In this document: piece after piece, positions 8,765 to 18,264 of the stretch
How positions within the stretch are numbered: the stretch's first letter is position 1
How the letters are laid out: each line of letters starts with the position of its first letter
DNA from: Rhizobium terrae
GTDB taxonomy: Bacteria; Pseudomonadota; Alphaproteobacteria; Rhizobiales; Rhizobiaceae
DNA: 64,000 nt
Direction of reading: 5' to 3'
Assembly (NCBI RefSeq): GCF_003425685.1
Contig: NZ_QJKM01000005.1
Coordinates: forward strand, 186,001 to 250,000
Program-made: the position numbers and the translations under genes
The notes under the pieces: model-generated
The model's database searches: none
Told to the model about the DNA's origin: nothing
The model's input: the letters and a program-made list of their open reading frames with translations, nothing else

Positions 8765-9754
8765 ATGAATCAAGTACTTGATACCAAGACGCTTCTTGTC
8801 ATCCCCTGCCTCAACGAGGCGCTGACGATCGAGCCGCTGTTGCGCAAGCTCAACGACCAGCGTACCGGCATGGACATGCTGATCGTCGTTGCCGACGGCG
8901 GCAGCACGGACGGCACGCAGGAGATCGTGCAGGGCCTCACGGCCGAAATTCCCGACCTGCTGCTGATTGCCAACGCCAAGCGCATCCAGAGTGCCGCGAT
9001 CAACCTTGCGGTCGACCGGTTCGGCAAGGGGCGCGACTATCTCATCCGCATCGATGCGCATGGGGATTATCCGGATGACTATTGCCGGGTGCTGATCGAG
9101 GAAGCGCTTGCCATGCAGGCGGATTCGATCGTGGTCGGCATGGAGACGGTCGGTTTCGGGCTTTTCCAGAAGGCGACGGCCGTGGCGCAGAATTCCAGGC
9201 TCGGCAACGGTGGCTCCAGGCACCGGGCCGGCGGCGGCGGCGAATGGGTCGATCACGGCCACCATGCGCTGATGCGGATCGAAGCTTTCCGCGCCGTCGG
9301 CGGTTACGATGAAAGCTTCAGCCACAACGAGGATGCCGAACTGGATTTCCGCCTCCGTGCCGCCGCTTTCCGCATCTGGATGACGGGCAAGACCCATATG
9401 ACCTATTACCCGCGGGCGAGCGCCGCGGCGCTCTTCCGGCAATATCTCGCCTATGGTCGCGGACGGGCGAAGAACCTCATCAAGCACCGATCCGTCCCCA
9501 AGCTGCGTCAGGCGATCCCGCTTGCGGTGGCTCCGGTGGTGATCGGCGCCCTGCTGGCTCTCCTTTACTGGTGGGCGGCGATACCGATGGCGATCTGGGC
9601 AGCGGCCTGCCTCGGTTATGGCTTCTGGCTCGCGATCGGGCAGAAGAACCCCTACGGCCCGCTCGCTTCGCTTTCCGCGATGATCATGCATTTCGCCTGG
9701 TCAGCCGGTTTCTGGCTGGAGCTGATCGGAATCCGACCGAGGAGGACTGCCTGA
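8765..9754 (+). CDS. exoA: Succinoglycan glycosyltransferase ExoA (GT2)
   Basis: A 329-residue family 2 glycosyltransferase. It adds the second sugar, a beta-1,3-glucose, to the galactose-diphospho-lipid made by ExoY. DGGS lies near residues 44-47, the acceptor motif NEDAELDFRLR lies in the second half, and two C-terminal membrane helices follow (about 255-315, around YWWAAIPMAIWAA). GGTGGAG precedes the ATG at 8765, which lies 8 bp after exoL. The stop overlaps the exoM start (TGATG). The length equals that expected for ExoA. Confidence 0.9.
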   Translation: MNQVLDTKTLLVIPCLNEALTIEPLLRKLNDQRTGMDMLIVVADGGSTDGTQEIVQGLTAEIPDLLLIANAKRIQSAAINLAVDRFGKGRDYLIRIDAHGDYPDDYCRVLIEEALAMQADSIVVGMETVGFGLFQKATAVAQNSRLGNGGSRHRAGGGGEWVDHGHHALMRIEAFRAVGGYDESFSHNEDAELDFRLRAAAFRIWMTGKTHMTYYPRASAAALFRQYLAYGRGRAKNLIKHRSVPKLRQAIPLAVAPVVIGALLALLYWWAAIPMAIWAAACLGYGFWLAIGQKNPYGPLASLSAMIMHFAWSAGFWLELIGIRPRRTA

Positions 9755-10683
9755 TGGCGACGGAAACGCGGCCGGTCCGCATCGATATCGGCATCTGCAC
9801 CTATCGGCGGCCGGAGCTTGAGGAGACACTTCGGTCATTGTTCGCGCTTGCCGTTCCCGCAGACGCGCGGGTTCGCCTGATCGTCGCCGACAATGATGCA
9901 GAGCCGAGCGCCGGAGAGCTTGTGGACGGCCTGCGGCGATATTCGCCGTTTCCGATCTCGTATGTCCATTGCCCGAAGTCGAACATCTCGATCGCCCGCA
10001 ATGCCTGCCTTTCGGAATGCGATGCGGATTATCTCGCCTTCATCGACGATGACGAAACGGCGGAGCCTCAGTGGCTGGTCGGACTTTTTTCGATGATGAT
10101 GCAGACCGGCGCCGATGCCGTGCTGGGCCCGGTACGGGCGGTTTATGAAAACGATAGCGCCAGGTGGATGCGCAAGGGAGACTTCCATTCAACCCGCCCC
10201 GTCTGGGTCGGTGGAAGGATCAGGACAGGTTATACCTGCAATGTGTTGCTCGACATGCGTTCGCCCGTCGTCGCCGGCCGCCGGTTCGCGCTAGGGCTTG
10301 GCCAGAGCGGCGGCGAGGACACGCATTTCTTCAGTGCCGTCACCGATGTCGGCGGCCGGATCGAATTTGCTCCGGACGCACTGGTCGAAGAAAGGGTGCC
10401 GGAAAAGCGGGCGAGCTTCGCCTGGCTTGCGAGGCGTCGTTTTCGGTCGGGTCAGACGCATGGACGCATTCTCGCAGCCAGGAACTCCGGCCCCCGCCGA
10501 TTGTTGCAGACCGGGCTTGCCGCGCTGAAGTTCGGTTACTGCCTGGCGTTCAGCGGCGCGACCGCGTTCGCTCCGATCACGCGCAATCGCTATGCCCTTC
10601 GCGCGGCGCTGCATGCCGGAGCCGTTTCCGGCACGCTCGGAGTCCGCGAGATCCGCCAATATGGAGCGGCCGAAGCCACATGA
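9754..10683 (+). CDS. exoM: Succinoglycan glycosyltransferase ExoM (GT2)
   Basis: A 309-residue GT2 enzyme, the same length as S. meliloti ExoM, which adds the fourth sugar (beta-1,4 glucose). Visible motifs are DIGICTYRRP at the N-terminus, ADND near 45 and the metal-binding FIDDDE near 95, followed by the GEDTHFF acceptor-site region. The ATG overlaps the exoA stop by one base, and its own stop overlaps the exoO ATG (ATGA), so exoA-M-O are translationally coupled. Confidence 0.9.
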   Translation: MATETRPVRIDIGICTYRRPELEETLRSLFALAVPADARVRLIVADNDAEPSAGELVDGLRRYSPFPISYVHCPKSNISIARNACLSECDADYLAFIDDDETAEPQWLVGLFSMMMQTGADAVLGPVRAVYENDSARWMRKGDFHSTRPVWVGGRIRTGYTCNVLLDMRSPVVAGRRFALGLGQSGGEDTHFFSAVTDVGGRIEFAPDALVEERVPEKRASFAWLARRRFRSGQTHGRILAARNSGPRRLLQTGLAALKFGYCLAFSGATAFAPITRNRYALRAALHAGAVSGTLGVREIRQYGAAEAT

Positions 10684-11642
10684 CGATATCCGTTGCCCCG
10701 CCCGATGTCAGCTTCGTCATCGCCGCCTACAACGCGAAGGATACGCTGGTGCGGGCCATCGACAGCGCGGTCGCGCAGATCGGCGTCGCCGTGGAGGTGA
10801 TCGTGGTGGACGACTGCTCGACCGACGGTACGCGTGATATCGCGGAAGCCTATGCGATGATCGACGACCGGGTCCGGCTGATCGCCCAGCCCGTCAATGG
10901 CGGGCCGGCGGCGGCGCGTAATGCCGGGTTTGCCGCAGCCAAAGGCCGTTGGATCGCCGTGCTCGATTCGGACGATACGGTCTATCCGCTTCGCCTGCTC
11001 ACCATGCTCGAATGGGCCGAAACCGCCGATGCCCAGATCGCCGTCGACAATATCGACGTCATACCGATCGCTGGTGGCGAACCGCAGGCAATGTTCTCCA
11101 AACCGGAACTCAAGCGACGGCCGTTCATGACGCTCGCCGATTTCATCGGCTCGAACGTGATTTTTCAGTCGACCTTCAATTTCGGCTACATGAAGCCGAT
11201 CTTCGAACGAGCATTTATCGAGAAGCACGGGTTGCGTTTCGACGAGACCTTGCGGGTCGGCGAAGACTATCTGCTGCTTGCCTCGGCGCTCGCCTGTGGC
11301 GGCCGCTGCGCAATCGTGCCGGAGACCGGCTATGTCTACCATCTCCGGCATGGCTCGATCTCGCGGGTTCTCGAACAGCGCCATCTTGATGCGATGCTGG
11401 CTTCCGACCGGCTTTTCCTCTCCCGATACAAGCTGGATGCCCAGGCGATGGCGGCGCAGCGACGCCGCACCCGCAGCATCCTGGAGGCGGGTTCGTTTCT
11501 GACGCTCGTCGATGAGATCAAGAAAGGTTCATTCGGCGGCTTCCTGAAAACGGTGCTCGAAAATCCGAGAGCACTGCGGCACCTACGCATGCCGATCGCG
11601 GTCAGGATGCGGCGGCTGGTGGGGACGGCCAATGTCAGTTGA
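10680..11642 (+). CDS. exoO: Succinoglycan glycosyltransferase ExoO (GT2)
   Basis: A 320-residue GT2 enzyme with VVDDCSTDG, the metal-binding LDSDD and a GEDYLL acceptor motif. In S. meliloti ExoO adds the fifth sugar, the first side-chain glucose (beta-1,6). It is very similar in layout to ExoU of the same cluster (NGGPAAARN here, NRGPSAARN there), which suggests an old duplication. The start overlaps exoM by 4 bp (ATGA). The end overlaps the first possible exoP start by 11 bp. In S. meliloti exoN (UDP-glucose pyrophosphorylase) lies between exoO and exoP; it is missing here. Confidence 0.88.
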   Translation: MTISVAPPDVSFVIAAYNAKDTLVRAIDSAVAQIGVAVEVIVVDDCSTDGTRDIAEAYAMIDDRVRLIAQPVNGGPAAARNAGFAAAKGRWIAVLDSDDTVYPLRLLTMLEWAETADAQIAVDNIDVIPIAGGEPQAMFSKPELKRRPFMTLADFIGSNVIFQSTFNFGYMKPIFERAFIEKHGLRFDETLRVGEDYLLLASALACGGRCAIVPETGYVYHLRHGSISRVLEQRHLDAMLASDRLFLSRYKLDAQAMAAQRRRTRSILEAGSFLTLVDEIKKGSFGGFLKTVLENPRALRHLRMPIAVRMRRLVGTANVS

Positions 11643-14043
11643 AACCCGACAGGAACAGGCGGGCGGGCCCATTTCCACCCAAACACAGCTCCGGAAAGCG
11701 AGCCATATGGACCAGGTAAATTACAGACCGAGAACGATTTTTCCGAGCGAGGCCCGGGACAATGACACGTTCATAGACCTCGACAGGCTCTGGGCGGCGC
11801 TTATTCGCCGTTCCGGCATCATTGCCATCTGCCTCGTCGTCACCGTTGCGCTCGCCGGCGCCTATCTCGTCATGGCGAAGCCGATCTATACGGCGATGAC
11901 GCAGATCCTCATCGACGAAAACCTTTCCCGCTACGCCGAGGATCAGCAGGACAGCCAGACTGCGCAGCAGATCGACAACCGCATGTCGAGCGCGGTCGAG
12001 ATCCTGAAATCCAAGGCGCTGGCGCTCAGGGTCGTCGACAAGGGCCAGTTCGGCGAGAACGAGATGCTCGTCGATCCGCCGCAATCCCCCATCGACCTCG
12101 TGAAGGGCATGATCAAGAGCGTCGTCACGATGCTGACCCCAGGTGCGCCGCCGCCTTCCGAGGAACTGGAACGGCTCGGCCGGCGTGAAAAGGCGGCTGC
12201 CGTGCTGCAACAGGCACTCACCGTCGAGCGCGTCGGCCGCAGCTCGGTGATCGCCCTTTCGGTACAGTCTCCTGATCCGCAGCTCTCGGCGCAGATCGCG
12301 CGAACCTACGCCGCCGCCTACCTGACGGATCAGCTCAACGCGAATTTCGATGCGTCCGAGCAGGCTTCGCTGTGGTTGCAGGAACGGCTTAACGATCTCA
12401 ACACCCGCTCGCAGCAGGCAGCGCTCGCCGTCGAACAATACAAGAGCGAGCACGGTCTCATTTCGCCGCGCGGCGAGCTTCTGTCGACCCAGCAGCTTTC
12501 CGATCTCAACAGCCAGCTCATCGTCGCCCAGGCCGATGCCGCGACCGCTTCCGCACGTTATCGACAATATCAGGCGATCATCGACAAGGGTGCCGATGCC
12601 GCGGTCCAGAATGCTGTCGTGTCCGCGCGCGATACGGACAATACCGTCATCCAGGACCTGCGCAAGCGCTACATCGCCATCAATGACCGCGAGCAGGGAA
12701 TCATCCAGCAGTTTGGCGCCGACCATCCGCAAGCCGTTGCGCTGAAAGCGGAAAAGGCCGACCTCTCGCAGCAGATCTATCGCGAGCTGCAGCAGCTGAC
12801 CGGCAGTTTCCGCAATGAATTCGAGGTGGCGAGCTCGCGTGAAAAATCGCTGCGTGAAAGTATCGACAAGGTGGCTGGCCGCAATTCGCAGGCCAATGTC
12901 TCCATGGTACAGCTTGCCGAATTGGAGCAGAAGGCGAACGCGCTGAAGACGCTTTATCAGTCCTATCTCGGCCGTTTCGAAGAGGCGACGCAGCGGCAAT
13001 CCTTCCCGATCGCCAAAGCGCGGGTGATTTCCGAGGCTGGCCTGCCCACCGCCCCTTCGAGCCCGCGCAAGACGCTGACCATGGCGCTTTCCGTCGTGCT
13101 CGGCCTGATGATCGGCGGCGTGGCCGCGACGCTGCTCGAGTTCCGCGAACGGTTCTTCCGTACCGGCGACGACGTGCAGGAGAAGCTGGGTCAGCGCTTC
13201 CTCGGTTATCTGCCGATGATCACCGGCGCAGGTGCGGAAGAGAAACCGGCGCCGCAGCCGACGGAGGCGGAAGTCGCGGCAGCACCGCCCGGCAATCCGA
13301 TCGCTTTCCGGCGGCTGATGCGGGTGGCCGTCGAGGCGCCTCGCTCGCAATTCGCCGAGACGCTACGCAGCGCCAAGCTTGCCTGCGATATCATGCTGCA
13401 GGAGCGCCGGTGCAAGGTGATCGGCGTCGTCTCCTGCCTGCCGGGCGAGGGAAAGTCCATGGTCGCGGCCAATTTCGCGGGGCTGATCGCCTCGACCGGC
13501 GTCAAGACGCTGGTGATCGATGCGGACCTGCGCAATCCCGGCCTCAGCCGCATGCTCGCATCCGAGCCGGAGATCGGGCTGGTGGAGGTCGTGCTGCAGA
13601 AGACCTCATGGACCAATGCGGCGCGCGTCGACCGCCGCTCCCGCCTGACGATCCTGCCGATGACGACGCGCAGCAAGCAGCTCGCCCATACGAGCGAACT
13701 TCTCGCCTCGGCGGGCATGAGCCAGTTCCTCGAGAGTATCAAGGGCACGTTCGATGTCATCGTCGTGGATCTTGCGCCGCTCATCCCGGTCATCGACGCA
13801 AAGGCCTTCGAACCTTATGTCGACGGCTTCGTCTTCATTACCGAGTGGGGCGTGACCCCGGTCAAGGCAGTGCAATCAGTGCTGCGCGGCGAACCGCAGA
13901 TCGCTTCGAAGACGGTCGGCGTGATCCTCAACAAGACGGAAATGTCCGAACTGCACCGCTATGCGGATCCGGGCGCTCCCGAACGCCTGAGGAGCAGCTA
14001 TCTTTCCTATTACAAGGAAGGTTCCGCATCCGCGCCAAGGTGA
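11632..14043 (+). CDS. exoP: Polysaccharide co-polymerase / BY-kinase-like ExoP
   Basis: An 803-residue Wzc-type protein controlling succinoglycan chain length and export. Layout: short cytoplasmic N-terminus, membrane helix at about 62-84, large periplasmic Wzz domain with coiled-coil segments, second helix at about 484-507, then a cytoplasmic P-loop domain. Walker A PGEGKS is at about 604-609, VIDADLRNPG is the second Walker motif, and DVIVVDLAPL the third. The C-terminal tail has few tyrosines (YLSYYKE near the end), fewer than in typical BY-kinases. A second plausible start is ATG at 11707, giving 778 residues; neither ribosome binding site is strong. It is the last gene of the exo run and converges on cysG. 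Confidence 0.92.
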   Translation: MSVETRQEQAGGPISTQTQLRKASHMDQVNYRPRTIFPSEARDNDTFIDLDRLWAALIRRSGIIAICLVVTVALAGAYLVMAKPIYTAMTQILIDENLSRYAEDQQDSQTAQQIDNRMSSAVEILKSKALALRVVDKGQFGENEMLVDPPQSPIDLVKGMIKSVVTMLTPGAPPPSEELERLGRREKAAAVLQQALTVERVGRSSVIALSVQSPDPQLSAQIARTYAAAYLTDQLNANFDASEQASLWLQERLNDLNTRSQQAALAVEQYKSEHGLISPRGELLSTQQLSDLNSQLIVAQADAATASARYRQYQAIIDKGADAAVQNAVVSARDTDNTVIQDLRKRYIAINDREQGIIQQFGADHPQAVALKAEKADLSQQIYRELQQLTGSFRNEFEVASSREKSLRESIDKVAGRNSQANVSMVQLAELEQKANALKTLYQSYLGRFEEATQRQSFPIAKARVISEAGLPTAPSSPRKTLTMALSVVLGLMIGGVAATLLEFRERFFRTGDDVQEKLGQRFLGYLPMITGAGAEEKPAPQPTEAEVAAAPPGNPIAFRRLMRVAVEAPRSQFAETLRSAKLACDIMLQERRCKVIGVVSCLPGEGKSMVAANFAGLIASTGVKTLVIDADLRNPGLSRMLASEPEIGLVEVVLQKTSWTNAARVDRRSRLTILPMTTRSKQLAHTSELLASAGMSQFLESIKGTFDVIVVDLAPLIPVIDAKAFEPYVDGFVFITEWGVTPVKAVQSVLRGEPQIASKTVGVILNKTEMSELHRYADPGAPERLRSSYLSYYKEGSASAPR

Positions 14044-14083
14044 GTGGGAAGGGGGCGGTTCTCTGCTCCTTTGATATCCCCTC

Positions 14084-15586
14084 TCAGCCGAAGGCGAGTT
14101 CTGTTGCAGGTATGGGTTGGGTTTCCATTGCTGTCAGGGTCTTGCCGAAGACACGGCCGATGCCGATCAAAACAGGTTCATCCACGCCGATCGACGTCAT
14201 TGCGGCGGGCATGTCGCAGAGAGGGCCAGCCCAGCGCTTTTCGTTCGGCCGAGTGACGGCGCTGACGATGACGACCGGCATGTCGAGCGCCATGCCGGTC
14301 TCGATCAGCCGGTCGGTGATCTCGCCGGCGGTGCGGCCGGCCATGTAGTAGATCGTCGTGGTGCGCGGATCGGCGAGGCCTTGCCAGTCGAGATTGTCGG
14401 GCAGCACACCCTGTCGCGAATGGCCGGTGACGAAGCGGACGCCTTGGGCATGATCGCGGTGGGTCAGCGACACGCCAAGCCGTGAAGCCATGGCGCTGGC
14501 CGAGGTTATGCCCGGCACGACATCGACCGGAATGCCCTGTTCCTCCAGGCAGGCGATCTCCTCGCCGGCGCGGCCGAAGACCATCGGATCGCCGGATTTC
14601 AGCCGCACGACACGTTTGCCGGCCTTGGCGAATTTCACCATCATCTCGTTGATGTCTTCCTGCCGGCAGCTTTCGCGGCCACCGCGCTTGCCGACAAGCA
14701 TGCGTTTGGCCTCGCGCCGGGCAAGTTCCAGCACTTCGTCGGAAACGAGGTCGTCGAAAAGAATGACATCGGCCGCCTGAAGTGCCCGCACGGCCTTCAG
14801 GGTCAGGAGTTCGGCGTCCCCTGGGCCGGCGCCGACCAGCGTGACGCGGCCATGGTGGCAAGAGTGGGCGGGTGCCTCCCGGAGCCGTTCGGCATCCTTG
14901 AGAAGCAGCCCGCCGACGCCCTCCTCCGGCGTATCGGAATTTGAGAAGGCCCGGTCGACGAACCGTTCCCAGAAGGCCCGCCGCAGGGCGCCGGGTGCGA
15001 GACGTTCATTGACCTTCTCGCGTAGCGACTGAGCGAGTTCGGCCCAGTTCTTCAGCGATCGAGGCAGCAGCGTTTCGATGCGACGACGGATGGCCTGTGC
15101 AAGGATGGGTGCCGAGCCGTCGGTCGAGATCGACACGACGACCGGCGAGCGGTTGACGATCGAGCCGAACTGGAACTGGCAATAGGCCGGCTTGTCGATG
15201 ACGTTGACCGGCACGCCGGCTGCCCGAACCGCGCTGAAGAAGGCCTGTGCTTCGTCCTCATCCTCGCAATCGGCGATGGCGAGCGCGGCACCCGCGAACT
15301 TGGCGGAATGCCAGGTCTGGTTATGGCGAATGAAACTGCCTCGAGGATGCTCTGCGCCGCGAGCGATCGACTTCTCGAACGTGTCCGAAAGTTCCTCCGC
15401 ATAGACATGCACTTCCGCGCCGCAGGCGGCGAGAAGTTCTGCTTTCCAGGCAGCCGCGTCCGAGCCGCCGGCGACGATCACCGACTTGCCTTCCAGCGCC
15501 CAGAAGACAGGGAGCTTGGCGAGCGGCGCCATGCGGGCGCCCCGGTCCGATAGCGCTTCATTCCGCTGCGGCTGCAAGACATCCAT
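14084..15586 (-). CDS. cysG: Siroheme synthase CysG
   Basis: A bifunctional 500-residue enzyme making siroheme for nitrite reductase. The N-terminal part (about 20-210) is the precorrin-2 dehydrogenase/ferrochelatase module, with the NAD-binding run VIVAGGSDAAAWKAELL. The C-terminal half is uroporphyrinogen III methyltransferase (VTLVGAGPGDAELLTLKA, then DALFDD-type and VVRLKSGDPMVFGRAGEE motifs). The start at 15586 has AGGGGG nine bases upstream and overlaps the end of nasA by 29 bp; a later ATG at 15532 is possible. It is the last gene of the nas operon, which fits the siroheme need of NirB. Confidence 0.93.
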   Translation of the reverse strand: MDVLQPQRNEALSDRGARMAPLAKLPVFWALEGKSVIVAGGSDAAAWKAELLAACGAEVHVYAEELSDTFEKSIARGAEHPRGSFIRHNQTWHSAKFAGAALAIADCEDEDEAQAFFSAVRAAGVPVNVIDKPAYCQFQFGSIVNRSPVVVSISTDGSAPILAQAIRRRIETLLPRSLKNWAELAQSLREKVNERLAPGALRRAFWERFVDRAFSNSDTPEEGVGGLLLKDAERLREAPAHSCHHGRVTLVGAGPGDAELLTLKAVRALQAADVILFDDLVSDEVLELARREAKRMLVGKRGGRESCRQEDINEMMVKFAKAGKRVVRLKSGDPMVFGRAGEEIACLEEQGIPVDVVPGITSASAMASRLGVSLTHRDHAQGVRFVTGHSRQGVLPDNLDWQGLADPRTTTIYYMAGRTAGEITDRLIETGMALDMPVVIVSAVTRPNEKRWAGPLCDMPAAMTSIGVDEPVLIGIGRVFGKTLTAMETQPIPATELAFG

Positions 15587-18260
15587 CGATGATCCCCCTG
15601 ATTTCGGCGCGGCAGGAGCCGCAATTGGTGCCGGCATTGGTTTCTTTCCCGACGGCTTCGACGCTGTGGCAGCCGCCTCGCACGGCGCCGATGATCCGGT
15701 TGGCGCCGACCGAAAAGCAGGAACAGACGGTGGCGCCGGGATCCGGCTGGTCGGCCCCGGGGCGACCGGCGACGATCGCAAAGCGTTTGCGCAGGTCGGA
15801 ATGGCTGATGGCGAGCTGGCTTATCGCCCAGTTGCGGGCGACTGCGACCGGTTCCCGAGCGAGGAAGAGCGCGGCAAGCAGTCTTTCGCCGTCAAAGAAG
15901 GCGAGGCGCAGATCGCCGGATTGGTGATCTGCATAACCGATCGGTTCGAGCCCGGCGGGGATTTCGAAGGTGCTGCGGCACCAGCCGGCCCAGTCTTCGA
16001 CCGTCTCCTCGAAGGCAAGTTCTGTCCGCCAGCCGCTATCGGCTTTGGCAAGCGCCCAGTAGTCGGCCTTCGGTGTCGCCGGTTTGGTGGTGGAAACCGC
16101 GAACCCGTAAAAGGCGGCGCCGAAAGAACGGACGGCGATCGCAACGTTCTTGGAAGCCGGCTGGCCGGAGAACGGATCTGTGACCGGCGCGACCAGCGCA
16201 TCGATGCGGGCTTTTGCAGCGAACTGATCGTTCCAGTGCATGGGTACGAAGACGTTTCCCCGTGCCTGCCTTTCCGTGACCAGGGCGCGGACGACTGCCA
16301 GGCCGTGCTCGCTTTCGATCTCGACCAGGCTGGCATTGCCGATGCCGAGTTCCATGGCATCGCGCGGGTGGATTTCGGCGAAGGGCTCGGCGATATGGCC
16401 GGAAAGCCGGGCGCTTTTGGCCGTCCGCGTCATCGTATGCCAGTGGTCGCGGATGCGGCCTGTGTTCAGCGTCAGCGGATATTGCTCGTCGGTGCGGTCG
16501 GTGGACGGGGCGTGGACAGGGATGAAGCGCGCCTTGCCGTCGGGGTGATAGAAGCCACCATCGGCAAAGAAGCGCTTGTCGCCATCTCTCCGGAGGGGGG
16601 TGACTTCGGCAGGTGCCGGCCATTGGAAGGGAGACAGGCTGTCATAGGCCGCGCGGTCGATAGCCGCGTGAGCGCCGATATCGAAATCCCGGCTGCCGTC
16701 ATTTTCGAAGGCCGAAAGCGCCGCATGTTCGGCGAAGATCTCAGCCGCAGATCGATAATCGAAGCCGTCAAAGCCCATCCGGCGGCCGACTTCCGCCATC
16801 TGCCACCAATCGGGCGTGGCTTGGCCGGGTGCGGACAGGAACCCGCGCTGACGGGAGATGCGGCGCTCCGAATTGGTGACCGTCCCGTCCTTTTCGCCCC
16901 AGCCGACCGAAGGCAGCAGGACATGCGCGTGGCGGGCTGTGTCGGTGTCGCGAAGGATGTCGGAGACAACCACGAAGGGACAGGCCTTGATGGCGGCTTC
17001 CACCGCATCGGCATCCGGCACCGAAACCACCGGATTGGTGGCCATGATCCAAAGCGCCTTGATGCGTCCGTCGGCGACGGCGCGAAACATGTCGACGGCC
17101 TTCAGGCCCGGCTTTTCAGCAATTCCGGGTGAGGCCCAGAAGCGCTGCAGGCGGTCGCGGTCTTCGGTGTTTTCGATCGCCATATGGGCGGCGAGCATGT
17201 TGGCAAGCCCGCCGACCTCACGGCCGCCCATGGCGTTCGGCTGACCGGTCAGCGAGAAGGGCCCCATGCCGGGCCGGCCGATACGGCCGGTCGCCAGGTG
17301 ACAGTTGATGATGGCGTTGACCTTGTCCGTGCCGGAAGCGGATTGATTGACGCCCTGACTATAACAGGTAACGGTCTTTTCGGTCGTTTCGAACAGGTGA
17401 AAGAATTCGCGGAGCTGCATCGCCGGCAGGCCGGTCCGCTCCATGAGGTCGGCCGATGACAAGGCAGAGGCGGCGGCGAAGGCCTGGGAAAAACCCTGCG
17501 TATGAGCACCGATATAGTTCTGGTCGATGGCCGGGCCGCCGGCGAGATGGGCAAGCAAGCCCATGAACAGTGCCACGTCGCCATCTGGCCGGATCGCAAG
17601 ATGCAGGTCGGCGATATCGCAGGTCATCGTCCGGCGCGGATCGATGACGACGATCTTCATGGAGGGGCGGGCGGCTTTTGCCGCGGCAAGGCGCTGGTAG
17701 ATGACCGGGTGACACCAGGCAAGATTCGAACCGGTCAGGACGACCAGATCCGCCAGCTCAAGGTCTTCGTAGGTCCCCGGCACCGTGTCCGATCCGAAGG
17801 CGCGGCGGTGGCCGGCGACGGAGGAGGACATGCAGAGCCGCGAATTGGTGTCGATATTGCCGGAGCCGATGAACCCCTTCATCAGCTTGTTGGCGACGTA
17901 ATAATCCTCCGTCAGCAATTGGCCGGAGACGTAGAAGGCGACGGAGTCCGGGCCGTGCTCTGTGACCGCCTCCGAGAATTTTTCCGCGACGAGGTCGAGG
18001 GCCTCGCTCCACTCCACCCGCCGCCCATCGATCTCCGGAAACAGCACACGTCCGTCGAGATCGATGGTCTCGGCGAGCGCCGATCCCTTGGAGCAGAGCC
18101 GGCCGAAATTGGCCGGGTGCTCGGGATCGCCCTTTACCGTCACGGCGCCGTGGTCCGCCACCGTGGCGATGACGCCACAGCCGACGCCGCAATAGGGGCA
18201 GGTCGTCCTGGTGGTGGTTCCACCCGCCTGCATTTCCGTTTCCAGAACACCGGCCCCCAT
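15558..18260 (-). CDS. nasA: Assimilatory nitrate reductase, catalytic subunit NasA
   Basis: A 900-residue cytoplasmic molybdopterin enzyme reducing nitrate to nitrite. The N-terminal 4Fe-4S ligands are C21-x2-C24-x3-C28 (CPYCGVGC), with a fourth Cys in GRLCSKG. The molybdopterin oxidoreductase body and dinucleotide-binding domain follow. At the C-terminus (about 845 onward) is a BFD-like 2Fe-2S module with CSC and CGSC cysteine pairs, a known feature of many assimilatory enzymes. GGAG lies seven bases before the ATG at 18260, which is 4 bp after the transporter gene stop. Operon position between the nitrite transporter and cysG supports the role. Confidence 0.95.
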   Translation of the reverse strand: MGAGVLETEMQAGGTTTRTTCPYCGVGCGVIATVADHGAVTVKGDPEHPANFGRLCSKGSALAETIDLDGRVLFPEIDGRRVEWSEALDLVAEKFSEAVTEHGPDSVAFYVSGQLLTEDYYVANKLMKGFIGSGNIDTNSRLCMSSSVAGHRRAFGSDTVPGTYEDLELADLVVLTGSNLAWCHPVIYQRLAAAKAARPSMKIVVIDPRRTMTCDIADLHLAIRPDGDVALFMGLLAHLAGGPAIDQNYIGAHTQGFSQAFAAASALSSADLMERTGLPAMQLREFFHLFETTEKTVTCYSQGVNQSASGTDKVNAIINCHLATGRIGRPGMGPFSLTGQPNAMGGREVGGLANMLAAHMAIENTEDRDRLQRFWASPGIAEKPGLKAVDMFRAVADGRIKALWIMATNPVVSVPDADAVEAAIKACPFVVVSDILRDTDTARHAHVLLPSVGWGEKDGTVTNSERRISRQRGFLSAPGQATPDWWQMAEVGRRMGFDGFDYRSAAEIFAEHAALSAFENDGSRDFDIGAHAAIDRAAYDSLSPFQWPAPAEVTPLRRDGDKRFFADGGFYHPDGKARFIPVHAPSTDRTDEQYPLTLNTGRIRDHWHTMTRTAKSARLSGHIAEPFAEIHPRDAMELGIGNASLVEIESEHGLAVVRALVTERQARGNVFVPMHWNDQFAAKARIDALVAPVTDPFSGQPASKNVAIAVRSFGAAFYGFAVSTTKPATPKADYWALAKADSGWRTELAFEETVEDWAGWCRSTFEIPAGLEPIGYADHQSGDLRLAFFDGERLLAALFLAREPVAVARNWAISQLAISHSDLRKRFAIVAGRPGADQPDPGATVCSCFSVGANRIIGAVRGGCHSVEAVGKETNAGTNCGSCRAEIRGIIDGCLAAAAE

Positions 18261-18264
18261 GAGC

